A stretch of DNA of 64,000 bases. Source: CBDVBE01 sp964543525. Lineage in GTDB: Bacteria; Fibrobacterota; Chitinivibrionia; Chitinivibrionales; JANQEN01. Each line of letters begins with the position of its first letter. Position 1 is the first letter of the stretch. Made by a program: the position numbers and the translations under genes. A model generated the notes under the pieces. The model ran no database searches. It worked only from the letters and a program-made list of their open reading frames with translations, and had not been told where the DNA came from. Positions 63,686 to 64,000 of the stretch are shown here, piece after piece. The stretch spans positions 1 to 64,000 of the forward strand of contig CAZIYW010000003.1 of assembly GCA_964543525.1 (NCBI GenBank), in the 5' to 3' direction.

Positions 63686-64000
63686 TTATTGCTCATTATA
63701 TTTATATGTTTCCGACTCAATACCATTATAAATTGCTTTAACCGTATAATTAGTATGGTCAAGAGTTAAAATTACTTTTTTTGGACATTTAAAAATTGAT
63801 TGGGATCCAGATGAAAGATTAATTGTCCATTGACCATTGCCATTAAGATTCGGATAATCTCCTACATTTTCACCCATATTTATTGCAGTATGTAAAAAAG
63901 TCGCTGCTGCTGCAGCGGTATTGTTTGCTGTGTTTAACCGGGCCTCTTCAACATATCCTCTATACATCATCCCTGCTGTAATGCTTAATATGGCAACTAT
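63686..64000 (-). CDS. type IV pilin, 5' end cut by the window edge
   Basis: The frame is open to the end of the window. The bases before the internal ATG translate as IVAILSITAGMMYRGYVEEARLN, the second half of a pilin N-terminal helix, so the leader and start lie outside. The visible 105 residues end NYTVKAIYNGIESETYKYNEQ. It resembles the adjacent 111-residue pilin (the TAAAAATFLHT and GSQSI...VILTLDH segments), so the two are probably paralogous pilins. Confidence 0.85.
   Translation of the reverse strand: MVAILSITAGMMYRGYVEEARLNTANNTAAAAATFLHTAINMGENVGDYPNLNGNGQWTINLSSGSQSIFKCPKKVILTLDHTNYTVKAIYNGIESETYKYNEQ

Overview
The window is about 64 kb of a Gram-negative (diderm) chromosome of moderate, slightly AT-leaning composition. 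The envelope gene content (two OmpA proteins with thrombospondin type-3 repeats, several TPR lipoproteins, an LpoB-like lipoprotein, an AsmA-like giant, SpoIID and a full type IV pilus operon), together with flagellin, HDOD proteins and cyclic-nucleotide-binding (CNB) proteins, fits the Fibrobacterota/Chitinivibrionia group or a neighbouring FCB lineage. This assignment is inferred from gene content only; there is no rRNA or tRNA gene in the window. I saw no CRISPR array, prophage or intact insertion sequence.

Layout. 1-8.2 kb: regulators and housekeeping (CNB protein, HDOD protein with a degenerate receiver, orphan ParA plus a small membrane protein, sugar nucleotidyltransferase, tandem Usp protein, flagellin, TadA). 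8.4-14.8 kb: the translation block ffh-rpsP-rimM-trmD-rplS, continuing into two overlapping CNB paralogues and an RNA methyltransferase. 14.8-22 kb: a GGDEF protein, a DUF2294/MpsC-like protein, a biotin-dependent carboxyltransferase cluster (accD, accA, OadA/PycB-type carboxyltransferase, biotin carrier protein) and a second HDOD protein. 22-38 kb: the envelope region (tandem OmpA-TSP3 proteins, a large outer-membrane barrel, TPR/LpoB/COG3014 lipoproteins, M48 protease, AsmA-like protein). 38-50 kb: amidohydrolase, yajC-def-spoIID-SLC12-type transporter, hybrid histidine kinase, TrkA/TrkH potassium uptake. 50.7-64 kb: type IV pilus genes: PilT-like, PilB, PilT, then pilM-N-O-P-Q and a minor-pilin cluster, ending in a pilin gene cut by the window edge.

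Main points of interest. (1) The flagellin gene has a near-consensus sigma-28 (FliA) promoter overlapping the tadA stop codon. Its leader of about 185 nt contains an arm able to pair over 14 bp with the flagellin Shine-Dalgarno (SD) region, and a second upstream copy of the SD-like sequence that could compete for that arm: a candidate RNA switch. (2) The carboxylase cluster joins AccA/AccD with an OadA/PycB carboxyltransferase and one carrier protein but has no accC beside it, which suggests a transcarboxylase moving CO2 from oxaloacetate to acetyl-CoA. The OadA-like reading frame is cut by an in-frame TAA inside its conserved domain, and the remaining tail is joined to an AccB-like carrier. 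(3) A four-helix-bundle (23S rRNA intervening-sequence type) gene flanked by inverted AT-rich repeat arrays sits inside the pilus operon between pilM and pilN. (4) Several short dispersed or MITE-like repeats, degenerate receiver domains in an HDOD protein and in PilB, and an amidohydrolase with a substituted metal-site residue also deserve a look.
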